Source: Hydrangea macrophylla (taxonomy: Eukaryota; Streptophyta; Magnoliopsida; Cornales; Hydrangeaceae). Taken from it: a stretch of DNA of 64,000 nt. A program made the translations under genes and the position numbers. Shown piece after piece: positions 1-11,675 of this stretch (positions are counted from its first letter, which is position 1; every line of letters begins with the position of its first letter). The notes below the pieces were generated by a model. It saw nothing but the letters and a program-made list of their open reading frames with translations, was not told where the DNA came from and did not search any database. The stretch covers positions 113,081,251 to 113,145,250 of the forward strand of contig CM066984.1 of assembly GCA_033977485.1 (NCBI GenBank), in the 5' to 3' direction.

Positions 1-215
1 TGCAAGATACAGAGAGCCCAAAACTCAACAGCCAATCCTGTCGACTGTGTCGAGGGACCCAGTCGACTGGAGCCTCAAATTCTCAGTCGACTGAATCTCT
101 CAGTTGACGAAACTAGGAATTCCCAATTTTAAAAATACAATCTAGTCGGCTGTGGTTTCCACTCAGTCAACTGAAATGATTCGTGTCCAATATTGCATTC
201 TTAACTTCATAATTT
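1..215 (-). mobile_element. Family A LTR fragment (copy A0, distal piece)
   Basis: Reverse-orientation piece of the family A LTR that resumes at about 6346. It holds degenerate CAGTCGACTG palindromes at 38-47, 60-69, 84-93, 142-151 and 163-172; the pairs 38/60 and 142/163 are spaced 22 and 21 bp, as in the better preserved arrays. The true LTR end lies left of the window. The junction with the inserted element to the right is placed only by loss of similarity, between about 175 and 250. No coding potential. Confidence 0.6.
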
Positions 216-412
216 TATCCTGATTGGACACAAATTATCACCTATATTGGGAGATTTAATGGATAAATTGTACTTTTGTTACTTTTGTTGTTGTTCGTGT
301 GTTACTAATAAAAATCTCTTTCTTGTAGTGTTTGGGAACGTGTTCAAGTGAAAACTAACTCCATTTGGTTCTTATCGCATAAAAAGGGGAAGGATTGAGC
401 ATCCAGTAAAGG

Positions 413-639
413 CGGATAGATCCGGCTTCAGAGCGGATCGATCCACGTGTTTTAAAGGAGCTTGGTATCAGTCTCAAAAGAGGCGGATTGATCCGGCCAT
501 TTGAGCAGATCGATCCGCGATTCCGAAGGAACATTCTGCTAGAAAAATTCCAAGATGGATCGATCTGCCCCAAAGAAAGGATCGATCCACGGGTTTTCGG
601 AAAGATAGTTATGGCCCAGATGAAAGGCGGATCGATACG
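413..639. repeat. CGGATCGATCCG palindrome-pair array
   Basis: Palindromes related to CGGATCGATCCG start at 413, 434, 484, 506, 556, 578 and 628; an eighth lies at 5394-5405, beyond the CACTA insertion. With the CACTA and one TSD copy removed the eighth starts at equivalent position 650. Pairs are spaced 21-22 bp and successive pairs 71, 72 and 72 bp. Sequence between units is not conserved as well as the palindromes. No protein is encoded. Confidence 0.85.
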
Positions 640-654
640 CCAACACTACAACAA

Positions 655-1245
655 AAAACCCTTATTATGACTTTAAAAAAGAGTCATAAATATACGTATA
701 TTTATGACTCTTTTTTAAGCTTTTAAAATAAGTCATAACATTGCAGTCATAAATAAGTTCGAGTTTGTTAAAAAAGTCATAAATAATTATTACTTTTACA
801 ACAGTTCTAAAAATATAGTCATAAAAAATGAGTGCTTTCAAATTGTTTATGACTATTTTTTAATTGATACAGTCATAAATAATCTTCAAAAAAGTTATAA
901 ATAGCCTTTTAAAAAAGTCATAAATAATCTTTAAAAAAGTCATAAATAGCCTTTTAAAAAAGTCATAAATAATCTTCAAAAAAGTCATAAATAACCCTTT
1001 AAAAAGTCGTAAATAATCTTCAAATTAGTCATAAATAACCATTTAAAAAGTCATAAACAATCTTCAAAAAAGTCATAAATAATATTTAAAATAGTCATAA
1101 GTAACCTTCAAAAAGTCATAAATAATCTTTTTATAGTCATAAATAATCTTCAAAACAGTCATAAATAACATTTTAAAAGTCATAAATAATGACACTATTT
1201 ATGACTTTAGTAGAACTATTGCTAATTTATGATTGTTTTTTATGA
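655..1245 (+). repeat. Left subterminal repeats of CACTA 1
   Basis: About two dozen short units containing 'agtcataaata', mostly 20-22 bp apart and alternating between 'atcttcaaaa' and 'gccttttaaaa' spacers. They are the likely binding sites of the cognate transposase (known role of subterminal repeats in this superfamily). Confidence 0.8.
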
Positions 1246-2639
1246 AACAGTCATATATAATATAAAACACATTTAAAGAAAAAAAAATATTTTGTTGATA
1301 ATCCAACAATCAAGATTACACAATTCAAATACATCATCAAAACATGCATGTTACAAATCAACTCAAGAACCATATTCAGATATTATCTTCCTCCCAACTA
1401 AAATTTTTCAATAATCAATCTAATAATTAGTTATGTACACGAAAAATGTAACAGTAACCACTAAGTATGTATTAAACCAACAAACCAATAATGTATATGT
1501 AACATTGTTAAAAAAAATAAAAATAAATAAATAAATAAATACAAGATTAGTGTCTATTTAAACTCTTCAATCTCCGCTAGTACATCAACTTATTTTCAAT
1601 ATTTGTTCCATGTAGTCTAACTGTGTAACACTGAAACAAAAATGAAATCAATGTATTAGATTCTATATAACGAGTATATAATTTTCTTAAATTGTAAAAA
1701 TATAGATTACCTGGAAAAATGAAAAAATGTTGAAATTTTCAATACTTAAATGTATTCTTGAATGAACTCAATGAACTCAAGTTGAAGTACATTTAGCTCG
1801 TGGCTTTCATATTTCACTTTTTGAGACAACTCTTTCATCTGAAAAAGTTCAGGAAAGAATGAGATGTTAAGGATGTATTCCCTCCCCACAACAACACCAT
1901 CACCACCTCCAACACATATGAAAAAAAAAATTCCACAATTTATGAATCAAAGTAAAACAAGAAGAAGAGAAAATTTGGCGACACATTTACAAAGAATACT
2001 ATGATAATACCTTTATGTTGATAGATTTGGATGGATTCTACATTATCATTTTCATGAAAAGTAATATATAGTATCCACATTCATAATTTCCTGGTTGCTT
2101 TGGTCCCTATGAATAAATGTATAACAAATATTAGACAAACAATAAATTACTGCAATCACAAGTCGTGGTAAAACTAACTTATCTTGGAATGAATGTTGAC
2201 CTAGAATTTCTAAAACTTTCGACAGAATCTCCTCTATAAATAGAACCTCCCAAAAATTTCAAACAATGAAAACATACCCAGCAACAATTGAATAACCGCA
2301 ACATACATTAACCATAACATACTAAGTATAATTTAAACAGCTACCATTATATCTACCATGTTTTTATTCAGATTTAATTACCTTTACGAATTGCCAAATT
2401 AGTTTTGGCCTTCTTTTCCCTTTGAAATTTAAAGCATTGAGTCCACTTCAAGACAATATTAAAAGTTAAAATTAGATAATAAAACGTCACTTCAAGACAA
2501 TATTCTCACACACAACGATTACAACACGAAAAATTATTAGAAAATTCGATGACTAAGCGTCCACAACTTTCTACGATGCAACCACAATAAGAGGTAATTA
2601 ATTATAATTCAATTTCTAAACGAAAGAATAAAACACCAC

Positions 2640-4266
2640 AAAGTATTTTATTTTATTACACCTTATGTTCACCACATCGGCCACCCATCCATGGTCCAGC
2701 CTACACATATATCTCATGTGTCTCCTAACGTAATACTAACTCCCACTCCGGTCCCAACTCCCATGGGGTATCAGTGGGATTTGAGTATACACCGAAAGGC
2801 TAGTCCTTACGTTCTTGACGTCAATAAAACAATGTCTAGATACACATGAAATAGACCAACAAGCCGGGCATAAGGCTTAAAATAATGAAGAGACGGGTCA
2901 TCCACGTAGTCGCCGTCTAATCACACAAGGACGGGTCATCCACGAAGTCGCCGCCAAAAATCATAAGGAGCAGTGGTGAACTCTAAGGATTTTCTATCGT
3001 TCATACATCCACGTTTTTCACAAAACTCTACTTCATAAGAGATTCATATATCTCAACTCAAATTTTCGTTAAAATTATATTAACAGCTACATGTTCACAC
3101 AGATTCATAACCCACACAAAATCACACAGTCATAATTTCACAAAGCTCAACTATATATGAGAATTCATATCTTTCTATGTACAAATAAATTAATTTATAT
3201 TAACGAACACGAAATCACACAAAAATATGATATAGCAAATATGCTTATTTTAACATTCATAAAACTGCTACTGTAATATGAATTTTCTGCCCAAACGGTG
3301 CAGAATTGGGAAAAATACCATTAGACGAAAGTTGTCCAGAATTGCGTTTCCTACAGGCACATGGGAACAGAATCACAAAAACTGTAACGTATGATTTATT
3401 AGGAATTATCTACTAAAACCTGATCCGTGAAAATCCCAAATCCGAAAATTGAATAATTGCTCAAATGTATATCCAAGGCTCATCTATAAATCTCAAATCA
3501 TAACTTCAATCATTGTAAATAAAACCTAAATCTCATAACCCATAACCATACTAATTTAATAATCTATCCATTTAAATTTCAATCAAACGAGATTGAAAGA
3601 AAATAACAAGTTAACTCACCGATTTAGGACTTCAATGTTGATGAAGATTCGCAAAACAATATTTGGGGTTCCTCTTTTCTTCTCTTATTATCTTCTTCTT
3701 CTTCTTCTTCTTCTTCTTCTTTTTCTTCTTCTTCTTCTTCTTCTCTCTCTCTCTCTTGACTGCTCTATTTTTCTCATGTCTCTCTTTTCTTTTCTTTTTG
3801 TCATCAAAACCCTAGGAGGTATATTATGTATGTATATATGATACACCTACATATATTATAACACAAACACACAAAAGGCTAAAAATCCCGTTTTTTGTCT
3901 AGGAGCCTCACAAAAAGGCTTTATATGGGCCGAAAATACATTCTAAAGTTCTAAAATGAGTGACCCAATGGGTGTACATAATCCGGGTACTTAATTTAAA
4001 TGTTAAAAACACAAATTAACACATTCACGTGCCTATAATCACTACAAAAAAATAAACACATCAATTCTTCAATGACTTGTTCAACTTAAGTTTTTACAAC
4101 TTAACTCCACCACTTAGCTCTATAAAATTTCACACAATAATTAATGAATAAAATAAATACACACATATAAATAAATAACCATGGTTGTATACACAAAAAT
4201 TTAGGTTGTCTCATTATTTTGTTTTTTTAAATGAATATTTATATAAAGAAAATACGGGGTGTTACA
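2640..4266 (+). mobile_element. Family D LTR fragment inside CACTA 1
   Basis: Collinear with 61250-63102 of the complete family D solo LTR. Shared blocks include 'ttcaccac..ggccaccc..tccatggt', 'ctgctactgtaat', 'tctgcccaaacggtgcagaa' and 'cccaatgggt', followed by the terminal 'gttgttaca/gtgttaca'. The right end is clear (gtgttaca at 4266). The LTR 5' part is missing or too diverged to see. Because it lies inside the CACTA it inserted there, or was captured, before or after CACTA mobilisation; order unknown. Confidence 0.7.
3690..3758 (+). repeat. (TTC)n/(CT)n microsatellite
   Basis: Pyrimidine tract of TTC triplets passing into CT dinucleotides. The homologous family D LTR has a comparable tract at about 62485-62569, so this is part of the LTR rather than a random expansion. 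Confidence 0.9.
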
Positions 4267-4940
4267 TGTATACCAAGTGAAATTTCATTTAAAATTTTTA
4301 TACAGCGCACATTTTCCTAATTAAGAATCTTAACTTTAAAAATCTTAAAATATTGTCTTTTTCACTATTTTTTCCCAAAAAACAGTACTTTGATTCTAGA
4401 ATTCAAAGAAAAAGAGTCATAAAAATAAAGAATATTTATGACTACCCAAAAATGAAGTCATAAAAGTCTTGTTATTTATGACACTTTTCTAAATACTTAT
4501 TATATATGACACTTTTCACAAACATGTCATAAAAAATCTTATTTTTTATGATAATTTTTAAAAAACTGTCACAAAAAATCTAATATGATTCTTAATAAAA
4601 TCTAAATTTGTGACACTAAAAGTAACTATCAAGTGTTAATAGTCCAATTTCAAAAAGTAATTTATTAAAAACTAGTCTGTCAAAGGTCAATTTAAGTGAA
4701 ATTTCACTTAATATTCATGTAAAGATTTAGTGAAATTTCACATAATATTCGTGTATGCCAAGTAAAATTTTACAAAATATTTTTGTACAGAGGACCTTTC
4801 CCTAATCAAGAATCTTAACTTTAAAAATCTTAGCATATTGTCTTTTTTTCACTATTTTTCCCAAAACAGTACTTACGTTTGATTCTAGAATTCAAAGAAA
4901 AAGAGTCATAAAAATAAAGAATATTTATGACTACCAAAAA
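4267..4940 (+). repeat. Direct duplication, about 185 bp x2
   Basis: The segment beginning 'gtataccaagtgaaattt' at about 4268 and running to about 4450 recurs from about 4753 to 4940. Both contain 'aatcttaactttaaaaatctta' split over similar flanks and end in 'gattctagaattcaaaga'. The copies are about 485 bp apart. Confidence 0.75.
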
Positions 4941-5370
4941 ATGAAGTCATAAAAGTCTTATTATTTATGACCATTTTTAAAAAACTGTCATAAAAACTCT
5001 TATTATTTATGACCATTTTCAAAAAACTGTCATAAATACTCTTATTATTTATGACCATCTTATTATTTATGACCATTTTCAAAAAACTGTCATAAAAACT
5101 CTTATTATTTATGACCATCTTATTATTTATGACCATTTTCAAAAAAACTGTCATAAAAAATCTTATTATTTATGACCATTTTAAAAAAACTGTCATAAAC
5201 AATCTTATTATTTATGACTAATAAAAAAAATGGTCGTAAATAAAACACCACTTACCAATCTTATGACTATATTTGCAAAAAGAGTCATATATGTTAGAAA
5301 AAAGTATTTGTTATGACTCTTTTATTAAAATAGTCATTAGCCCAAAATAAAAAAAAGTCATAAAAAGGGT
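4410..5370 (-). repeat. Right subterminal repeats of CACTA 1
   Basis: Units of 'cttattatttatgacc' and 'aaaaaactgtcataaa' recur at roughly 30-60 bp intervals, in reverse orientation to the left subterminal array. Short reading frames through here (for example the minus-strand frame near 4906-5154) are produced by the repeats. Confidence 0.8.
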
Positions 5371-6345
5371 TTTTTCTTGTAGTGCAATATGAAGGGATCG
5401 ATCCGCAGCTTCAGATTTCTCCCTTTTTTATGTACAAGTTTGCCATCATTTGTAGAGACTATATATAGTTAGAGATGGATTTTTATTGGGGGCTGGTTTT
5501 TTACTTAGGTTTTAAGCTCTCTCTCTAATCCTCTCATCTCTCTCCCCCATTACTCCTCAACTACCAACTTTTACTTCCATTTTTAGTGTTAGAGAGAGAG
5601 AGGAGTGTGAATGTATTGAATGGTTGAAGTATATATTGAAGAATCTCTTGGATTTCCTATGGCATTTATGGTGATTTTCTCTTGTTGGTATAATTTTTCC
5701 TCCCCTATCTTTAATATTGTTGTCATTATGATTATGAGTAGCTAAATCATATAGGTTGGGGATCATAAACCCACCATTAGACCTATGTGTGTTTTATTGG
5801 AAGGCTCTCACATTTTGAAGCATTTATAGAGTTCATGGGTGCATGGTTTGATGTTTTGAGACCCCACTTCCAATCTCAAGCATTGGAAGTTGTTAAATCT
5901 CTAAATTCTAACCCTATACCCATGTATTGCATTGCAACATCTATCTAGCATGTTGGTTGACTACCACATGTTTGATAGTTTGTCACAATGAAATTTTCTA
6001 CTATAGAATGTGCTACAAGTGTGATAGTCATGTGTTGTTTGGTCCAAGGTGGGGGAATGCTCCCCAACCTCAATTTCTCCATTTACAAAACCCCCATTTG
6101 TCAATTAAACTTAGCTTTGTTCAAGGTTTGCTTTCTCTTTTTCCTAGATAGTCATTGTAGTACAAGCTTTTACGAATTGAACCAACCTCAAAGTCGAAAA
6201 GACTCATTTTTATTCCTTAGTTTGGTAATTGGTTCTCGCTTTATAATTGGTTATTAAGGGCCCACCAAGTATTGTTGCACACCAATCCCTGTGGACTCGA
6301 TACCTTATTTCCACCGTATTATGTTTTTAATAGGGTAAACAAAAG

Positions 6346-6675
6346 AACTTGATAGTGATAATATCAATTTCTTTCACAGAATAAAAAATAACATTTCAAC
6401 CAAAATATTTAGTCGACTGTGTCGGGGGCCCAGTCGGCTGTTTTTCTATATATCAGGGTAGTGGCTGGGTCACACAGGCCTCCAGTCGACTATTTTCCGA
6501 AACTAGTTGACTGTTTTACCTCAGCTATAAGCATTCTGCAGATTTCAATCTATGGTTATTCTAAACTCAATAACCCATACATCCACCACTATAATTCAAC
6601 GATTCTGAACATATACAAGAGTTTTACTACAGATTACAACAACTACAAATCCTTTCCAAGATTCTAACAAAACAA
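6346..6675 (-). mobile_element. Family A LTR fragment (copy A0, middle piece)
   Basis: Reverse LTR piece between the Athila-like LTR and family B LTR. It carries palindromes at 6410-6419, 6431-6440, 6483-6492 and 6504-6513: pairs 21 bp apart, pair period 73 bp, matching the array of the intact copy A1. Its continuation is at 8898. Confidence 0.7.
6410..6513. repeat. CAGTCGACTG palindrome pairs (2 pairs)
   Basis: Four CAGTCGACTG-like units, starts 6410, 6431, 6483 and 6504. Intra-pair spacing is 21 bp twice and the pair period is 73 bp. Two units carry a single substitution (cagtcggctg, tagttgactg). Confidence 0.8.
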
Positions 6676-8897
6676 TGTAATACCCGTACCCAGAAAAGAA
6701 GATTAACGTGATATTAATAAGTAATAATTAAAGATAACTAATGCATTAAATGGTTTAAGGTGGGGTTATGAACCCACAGGTAAAAAGGTGTTCAAATGTG
6801 GATAGAGATGAAAGTTCTGTAAAAGGCAGAACTTGTATAAATGTGGGGCCCAACAAGGGTCTAATTAAAATAATTTGCATTTTTAATGTCATTATGTGTT
6901 CATATGATTACTTGTTTAAATGTTTAAAGATATCATAATGTCTTATGATAGGTAGAGGGGACCAACTTGGGTACCCATGTGAGGGCGTACTTGAAAATAA
7001 TTGATAATTAGTAGGCGTAATAGCAACCTCATAATTTATGTGGGACCACGTTTAGGACCACGTGGGACTTAGATTAAATACTTTTAGAAAAGATAGGTAG
7101 TTAATGTAAATAACAAGGGGGTTTCGTAATAAAGCTTAAAGAAAGTTAGAGAGAACGAGAGCTCCAAGTCGACGACGGAAATCCCAGAGACGTTTCTTGC
7201 CGTATCTTCGCCGTCCGACGCCGGATTTACGATCCGTGACCACTTTTGGAATCGTGGAGGTAAAAGGATCACATGCATGTAATTTGTTTTCATTTTCGGC
7301 AATGTTTTTCCGGTGACCATTCTTGATAGGCAATGTTTGATGTACCAAACTTATGTAGGATTGATCCTAGAGCAAGAGTTGGGTTGAATCTAGCTTAAAA
7401 TCGGATTCTAGGAGCTTAAATCGCTAGTAAATCGAGGAGGTGAGTGCTCTAATCCTAAAATTGAATGTTTAGTTATGTTTATGTGGTGATTGTTGTTAGT
7501 AGATGCTTAACTCTTGTTTATGTACATGTATATTGATGAATTTGGATAAAAAGCATGTCAAGTATGTGAATTTGTTATGCTTATATGCAAAGTTGCTTAT
7601 ATGCTTATGTGGATCAAAGGGAAGTCAAGTAGTGGTCACCATTTATAGGTCCCATATGTAAGGGATAGGAAGTCCTCAATGAGTAGGATGTGGTGACAAC
7701 CACAATGAAATCCCGGTGACGCCTTCGAGATTACAAGAGAGTGTATGTTGCGCTATATGCGTCAAAAGTGAGAAAGATCCGAGGTGAGAAGGACCCGGGG
7801 GTGGTGGCTAGAATGACTTGACTTTCCGGAGATCAAATTGCTGTTGTTTATAATGATTGTTGCATTTGCATATTGAACATTCCAATAGCATGATTAGTTT
7901 CCTCACTAAGCGAAACCTTAAACGAAAATATGTTTTCTGTTATGATTATTGAATAACCATCGCAGGTGCGGCACGGGAGGAGGAGAGGAAATGATTCGCA
8001 CGATGGGTTGGCCGTGGAGGTTGAGTCTATGTGAATATGTCAATATGCCTAGCTAGTTTATGTCTAAAATGTATCATTTGTATAATAGCCAATGTTTGAA
8101 AACTTATGTTTTGGAAGACTTGTGATATGCTAAGTTGGGTATTGTTGGTTGTTTTTGCACCAAAACATGAGTTGTGTTTACAAGTTCCAAGTCATGTATT
8201 GGGGAAGAATTTGGAAGGAACTAGATGACTTTTGGTTGTAAACTAAAGCTTGGTTTCTCTTTATTGTGTTGTTTTGCAAGTATTGGGAAAAAGTAGATTT
8301 TCAATGTTAAATCATGATCCATGTGAAGAATTTGTGTGTTTGATTGTCAATCCATGCTTGGGTGATGTTGTGTTAATGTTTAAGAACATTTGGAAATGCT
8401 TTGAGAATGATTTTTAAAGGTTCCTCAAAATTTGGTGATGACTGAAAATGGTTTGGACATGTATAAATGATATTTTTTAGCAGTAGGGAGCTGATCTGCA
8501 GAAGCCGGATCGATCTGGCCTTTCCGCGGGATCGATCCGCCCCTTTTCGGGGGACTTTCTGCCTAAAAATGTCATCACGGATTGATCCGGCATTTTCGCG
8601 GATCGATCCGCCCCTGCTTTTGGTTGCTATCCACTTTTACGAAAAATAGCATAACTCCTTCTAAAATTCGGATTTGCGCGCCATTTTTTGCGTTGGAACC
8701 GGGACTCAAACACCTATCTTTTGGTGTAAAATTTGGATATAATTATTTAATAACAATTTTGCCCTTGGGGCTATTTTGTGTCACTAAAGCTGTTTTATGA
8801 GGTCAAATTTGTGTTTTCTTAGTAAATTAAGGGTGATTTGGCATGTGGGCTTTGTTATACGTGTCCTAATCCGCACGAGGAGGGTTGGGGTGTGACA
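6676..8897 (+). mobile_element. Family B solo LTR
   Basis: Starts TGTAATACCCGTACCC and ends GGGGTGTGACA, 2222 bp, no internal domain on either side. Flanks read AAACA then one extra A before the start, and AAACA directly after the end, a near-perfect 5-bp TSD shifted by one base. The element splits reverse LTR A0: 8898 onward continues A0. It contains a conserved 'tcgtggaggtaa' splice-donor-like site (about 7250), an 'accatcgcaggt' acceptor-like site (about 7960), and a palindrome array at 8506-8610. A reverse copy lies at 10233-14451. Confidence 0.85.
8506..8610. repeat. CGGATCGATCCG palindrome pairs (2 pairs) in LTR B
   Basis: Units start at 8506, 8528, 8578 and 8599: pairs 22 and 21 bp apart, period 72 bp. 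The palindrome is the same type as in 413-650 although the surrounding LTR is a different family. Confidence 0.85.
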
Positions 8898-9658
8898 AAA
8901 CACATGGTTTAACTTATCAAAATCCATTACAACATTTGGAAAGGAAAACAAAAATGTATACAAGAGCACTCGCGTCGTCTCATCGGCCTCACTCTTCGTC
9001 ATCTCATCAGCTCCACTGCTTAGCTATATGCTGAGTGCAAAATTCTAAATATATACTTATATGACAAATCATGCTTTAAAACATCTTAACACATCAAATA
9101 GTCTCTAAGGAGAGTGACACGTTTCCATCCGGTAAATGAAATTGATGTCATGGTAGGCCTTTACTCTTCCACGCATCCCGTGCTCTGGTTGGGCCTTCCT
9201 CCATACCATGCATCGTGTCCTGGTTGGGCCTTCTTCCATACCAGACACCACGATTGTCAATGTCATAATTCTCAAACTTCGAGGAGCTTACCCCCATATA
9301 TAATTATACCAAACCCCCCTTTGACCCAAGTAGACACATAGCATGCTCACATACACATCGCATTTTTAGGTGCATAAATAACGGGTCTAACTAATACACG
9401 AATTTCGCTCGGATCCAAAATATCAAGTTCGATATTTAAAACATGTAAAGTTCTTTTAAGACACAGATCTAGAATTCATACCTCGTGCTAAAGCTCTATA
9501 ACTTTGAAGAAAATACTAGGGCACTAGTTAAACGTTGGATCTCTGATTTCAGACGATTCCCACAAGGTATACCTCGAAGAGTTCAAATATAGAATTTGGA
9601 GAAAAACCGACGAACGAAAAGTCATCGATCGGCGTCGTGAAGCCTGTGGCAACCAAAT

Positions 9659-9701
<43 letters not shown>

Positions 9702-10232
9702 GATATTTGAGTTTTGATATCTATGACAAAATATCTCATGCTTTTTTATTTATAACCACGACTCTCGGAATTTACGTTTACCTCCCTACGAGTTCTCAGA
9801 ACTTCTAATTATCTCCCGAAACGTCCATTTTATAACTTTACGAGTAAAAACTAAAAATTAAAAAAGTTTTCGTCTAAGTTCCGTTTGGGTCCAAAAATCA
9901 CGTTCTGAAACTCATTTATGTGGAATCTTTATAAAACCTACTTTTTATGCAACGTATTACCTATGTTCTCATTATAACATTCAAAATGATCTAAAATAAT
10001 ATCAAAATTATCAAAAATTTACTCTACACAGGTAAAATCACTATTCACGAAATACCAGATAATTCAAATAGCATTTAAATAACATAAATGTCATTTAGTC
10101 ATGCCAATGCATCATGACTCCTCTGATTACCGTGTCCTCAATTGACACCTCACCGAATTATTAATCAACATTAATAACTTCAAAGTTCAAATATGCAATT
10201 AAAATCAAAGGTTTTTCGGGACGGGTGTGATA
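8898..10232 (-). mobile_element. Family A LTR (copy A0, proximal piece)
   Basis: Reverse-complement match to the first part of family A. It ends (LTR 5' end) with GGGACGGGTGTGATA at 10218-10232, one substitution from the canonical GGGACGGGTGTGACA. The conserved leader block (reverse of 'gccgatcgacgacc'), the splice-acceptor block near 9010-9030 ('ccactgcttagctatat'), and the 'aaggcccaacca' repeats (9180-9245) shared with the copy at 63700-63790 are all present. A (CT)n tract lies at 9661-9696. Confidence 0.8.
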
Positions 10233-10840
10233 GTCAAACCCCAACTTGCCTCGAGCGGTTTAGGACATGTGTAATAAAGCCAAGACACCAAATCAACCTC
10301 AAATTACTAGAAAAGCATGAATTAGACTGTCACACCCGTCCCAGGAATTCATAATTTTATCATGCATATTTGTAATTTGGGAGTTTATCAATGTTAGTTG
10401 ATAATGGTGATGAGGTTGACTGTGAGTCAACGGTAAAGTGTCAGTGAGGACACGGGAACATGGCAGTTCATATTGCATGGGTATGAGTAAATGGCATTTA
10501 TATGATTTAAATGTTATTCGACTTTATCTGGTATTCCTATGAATAGTGAATTATACCTGCGGAGTATAATTTCTGGTAATCTCGATATTGTTATATCAGT
10601 TTGAGCACTGTGGTGAGAACGTGAGTGATACGTTAATTAAAAAGGTAGGTTGTGTAGAGATTCCACAGAATATAGTTTTCGGACGTTATTTTTGGACCCA
10701 AACGAAACCTAGTCGAAAACTTTTGGAATTTATAATTTTCACTCGTAAAGGCATAAAATGGACGTGTGCGAAGTTTCGAGAGCTAATTAGAAGGTTGAGG
10801 AACTCGTGGGGAGGTAAACGCAATTCCCGAAGAGTTTGCC

Positions 10841-10849
10841 TATATATAG
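10841..10849 (+). promoter_or_regulatory. TATA box of LTR A1
   Basis: TATATATAG preceded by 'gtttgcc'. The same context recurs in the other copies (about 15908, 28480, 36022 as 'ctataaatag', 63130). It is followed after about 100 bp by the conserved leader 'gccgatcgacgaccgttcg', so transcription probably starts between the two. Confidence 0.75.
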
Positions 10850-11008
10850 TAGTGGATGTGGATGAAATTCATTCTCATCCAAAAACTTTCCAAAATATAT
10901 AGAGAGAGGAGAGAGAAGGGAGATTTGGTAGCCACGGGCTTTGCGACGCCGATCGACGACCGTTCGTCCGTCAGATTTTCTCCAGATTCAAGATTTGAAC
11001 TCGTGGAG

Positions 11009-11675
11009 GTAAGATCTACGTTTTGATACTACTTAGGCCGTGTTTGGCCAATTTTTGTAAAAATCTTAATTCTAGACTTTTGGGAAAAACAGGTATAAAC
11101 TTGTAGGAATTTTCTCAAATTCGAAATCCGACGATTAATTGGCCTCCTAGTCGATCCTTCAAAGTTTGGGGAAAATCGCACGAGGTATGAAGTTCTAACT
11201 TGTGAAATATAGAGAAATACATATTTTATATTGCGACGACGAAATTGAGATCCGGGCAAAATCCATGTGTTAATTGTAGGCCCGTTAATTATGCACGCGC
11301 TAAATTGTAAAAAGCATGTCTAAATTTACGCGAGCACGTTGAGTTGTCTATGTGGGTGAAAGGGGAGTCTTATACAAATTCATGCCGGAGTACGCTTCTC
11401 GTTGTTTGAGAATTTTAGTAGCGACGACTACTGTGCATGGTTGTAGGCTTGGACTTGCCATGGCACTTGTGGGGATGTAATGATTGTTGGCTTGGACTTG
11501 CCATTGACATCGCGGTTTAAGGCTTGGACTTGCCGCTACCGGATGAATGCGTATTTTTCTCCCTAGAGGCTATTGATATGATTTATGAGATTAAAGCATG
11601 TTTTGTCATATATTGCATATGTTAGACTTGTACGTTCAGAATATAGCTGAGCAGTGGAGATGTACTCCATTGCAG
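11009..11675 (+). other. Predicted intron inside LTR A1
   Basis: Donor GGAG|GTAAGA at 11009 and acceptor CCATTGCAG| at 11675. Equivalent sites occur in the other family A copies: 36185 and 36852 in the 5' LTR of the complete element, and matching donor/acceptor blocks in the copies at 15389 and 59790. An intron lying wholly within the LTR would be present in both LTRs. Prediction from consensus and conservation only. Confidence 0.55.
11446..11534 (+). repeat. GGCTTGGACTTGCC triplicate
   Basis: Three exact GGCTTGGACTTGCC units at 11446, 11489 and 11521, inside the predicted intron. Comparable sets occur at about 16491-16575 and 36620-36710. The copies at 59790-64000 and A0 have 'aaggcccaaccag' units in the same position instead. 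Confidence 0.85.

Larger units (their letters stand above)
644..5384. mobile_element. CACTA (En/Spm-like) transposon 1, non-autonomous
   Basis: The left end reads CACTACAACAAAAAACCC and the right end is its near-inverse (GGGTTTTTTCTTGTAGTG). Both ends are flanked by the trinucleotide CAA (641-643 and 5385-5387), the 3-bp target duplication expected of CACTA elements. Subterminal arrays of 'gtcataaataatctt'-type repeats fill both ends in opposite orientations, the usual transposase-binding arrangement. No transposase frame is visible, so movement would need a helper in trans. The interior carries part of an LTR (about 2640-4266). It inserted into the palindrome array of the Athila-like LTR. 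Confidence 0.93.
216..6345 (+). mobile_element. Athila-like LTR, split by a CACTA element
   Basis: About 1.4 kb of LTR-like DNA remains once the CACTA at 644-5384 is removed. The right part has a TATA motif (about 5457-5467), a pyrimidine-rich leader, and near 6283-6300 a 'caatccctgtggactcga' block that resembles the conserved 3' end of Athila-type Ty3 LTRs (family assignment from memory). It separates two pieces of reverse LTR A0, so it looks like an insertion into A0. I could not find a clean TSD, so both ends are approximate. It contains a palindrome array (413-639 plus 5394-5405). Confidence 0.45.

Noticed and set aside
4906..5154. 82-codon repetitive frame 'KMVINNK'
   Set aside because: Direct translation of CACTA 1 subterminal repeats.
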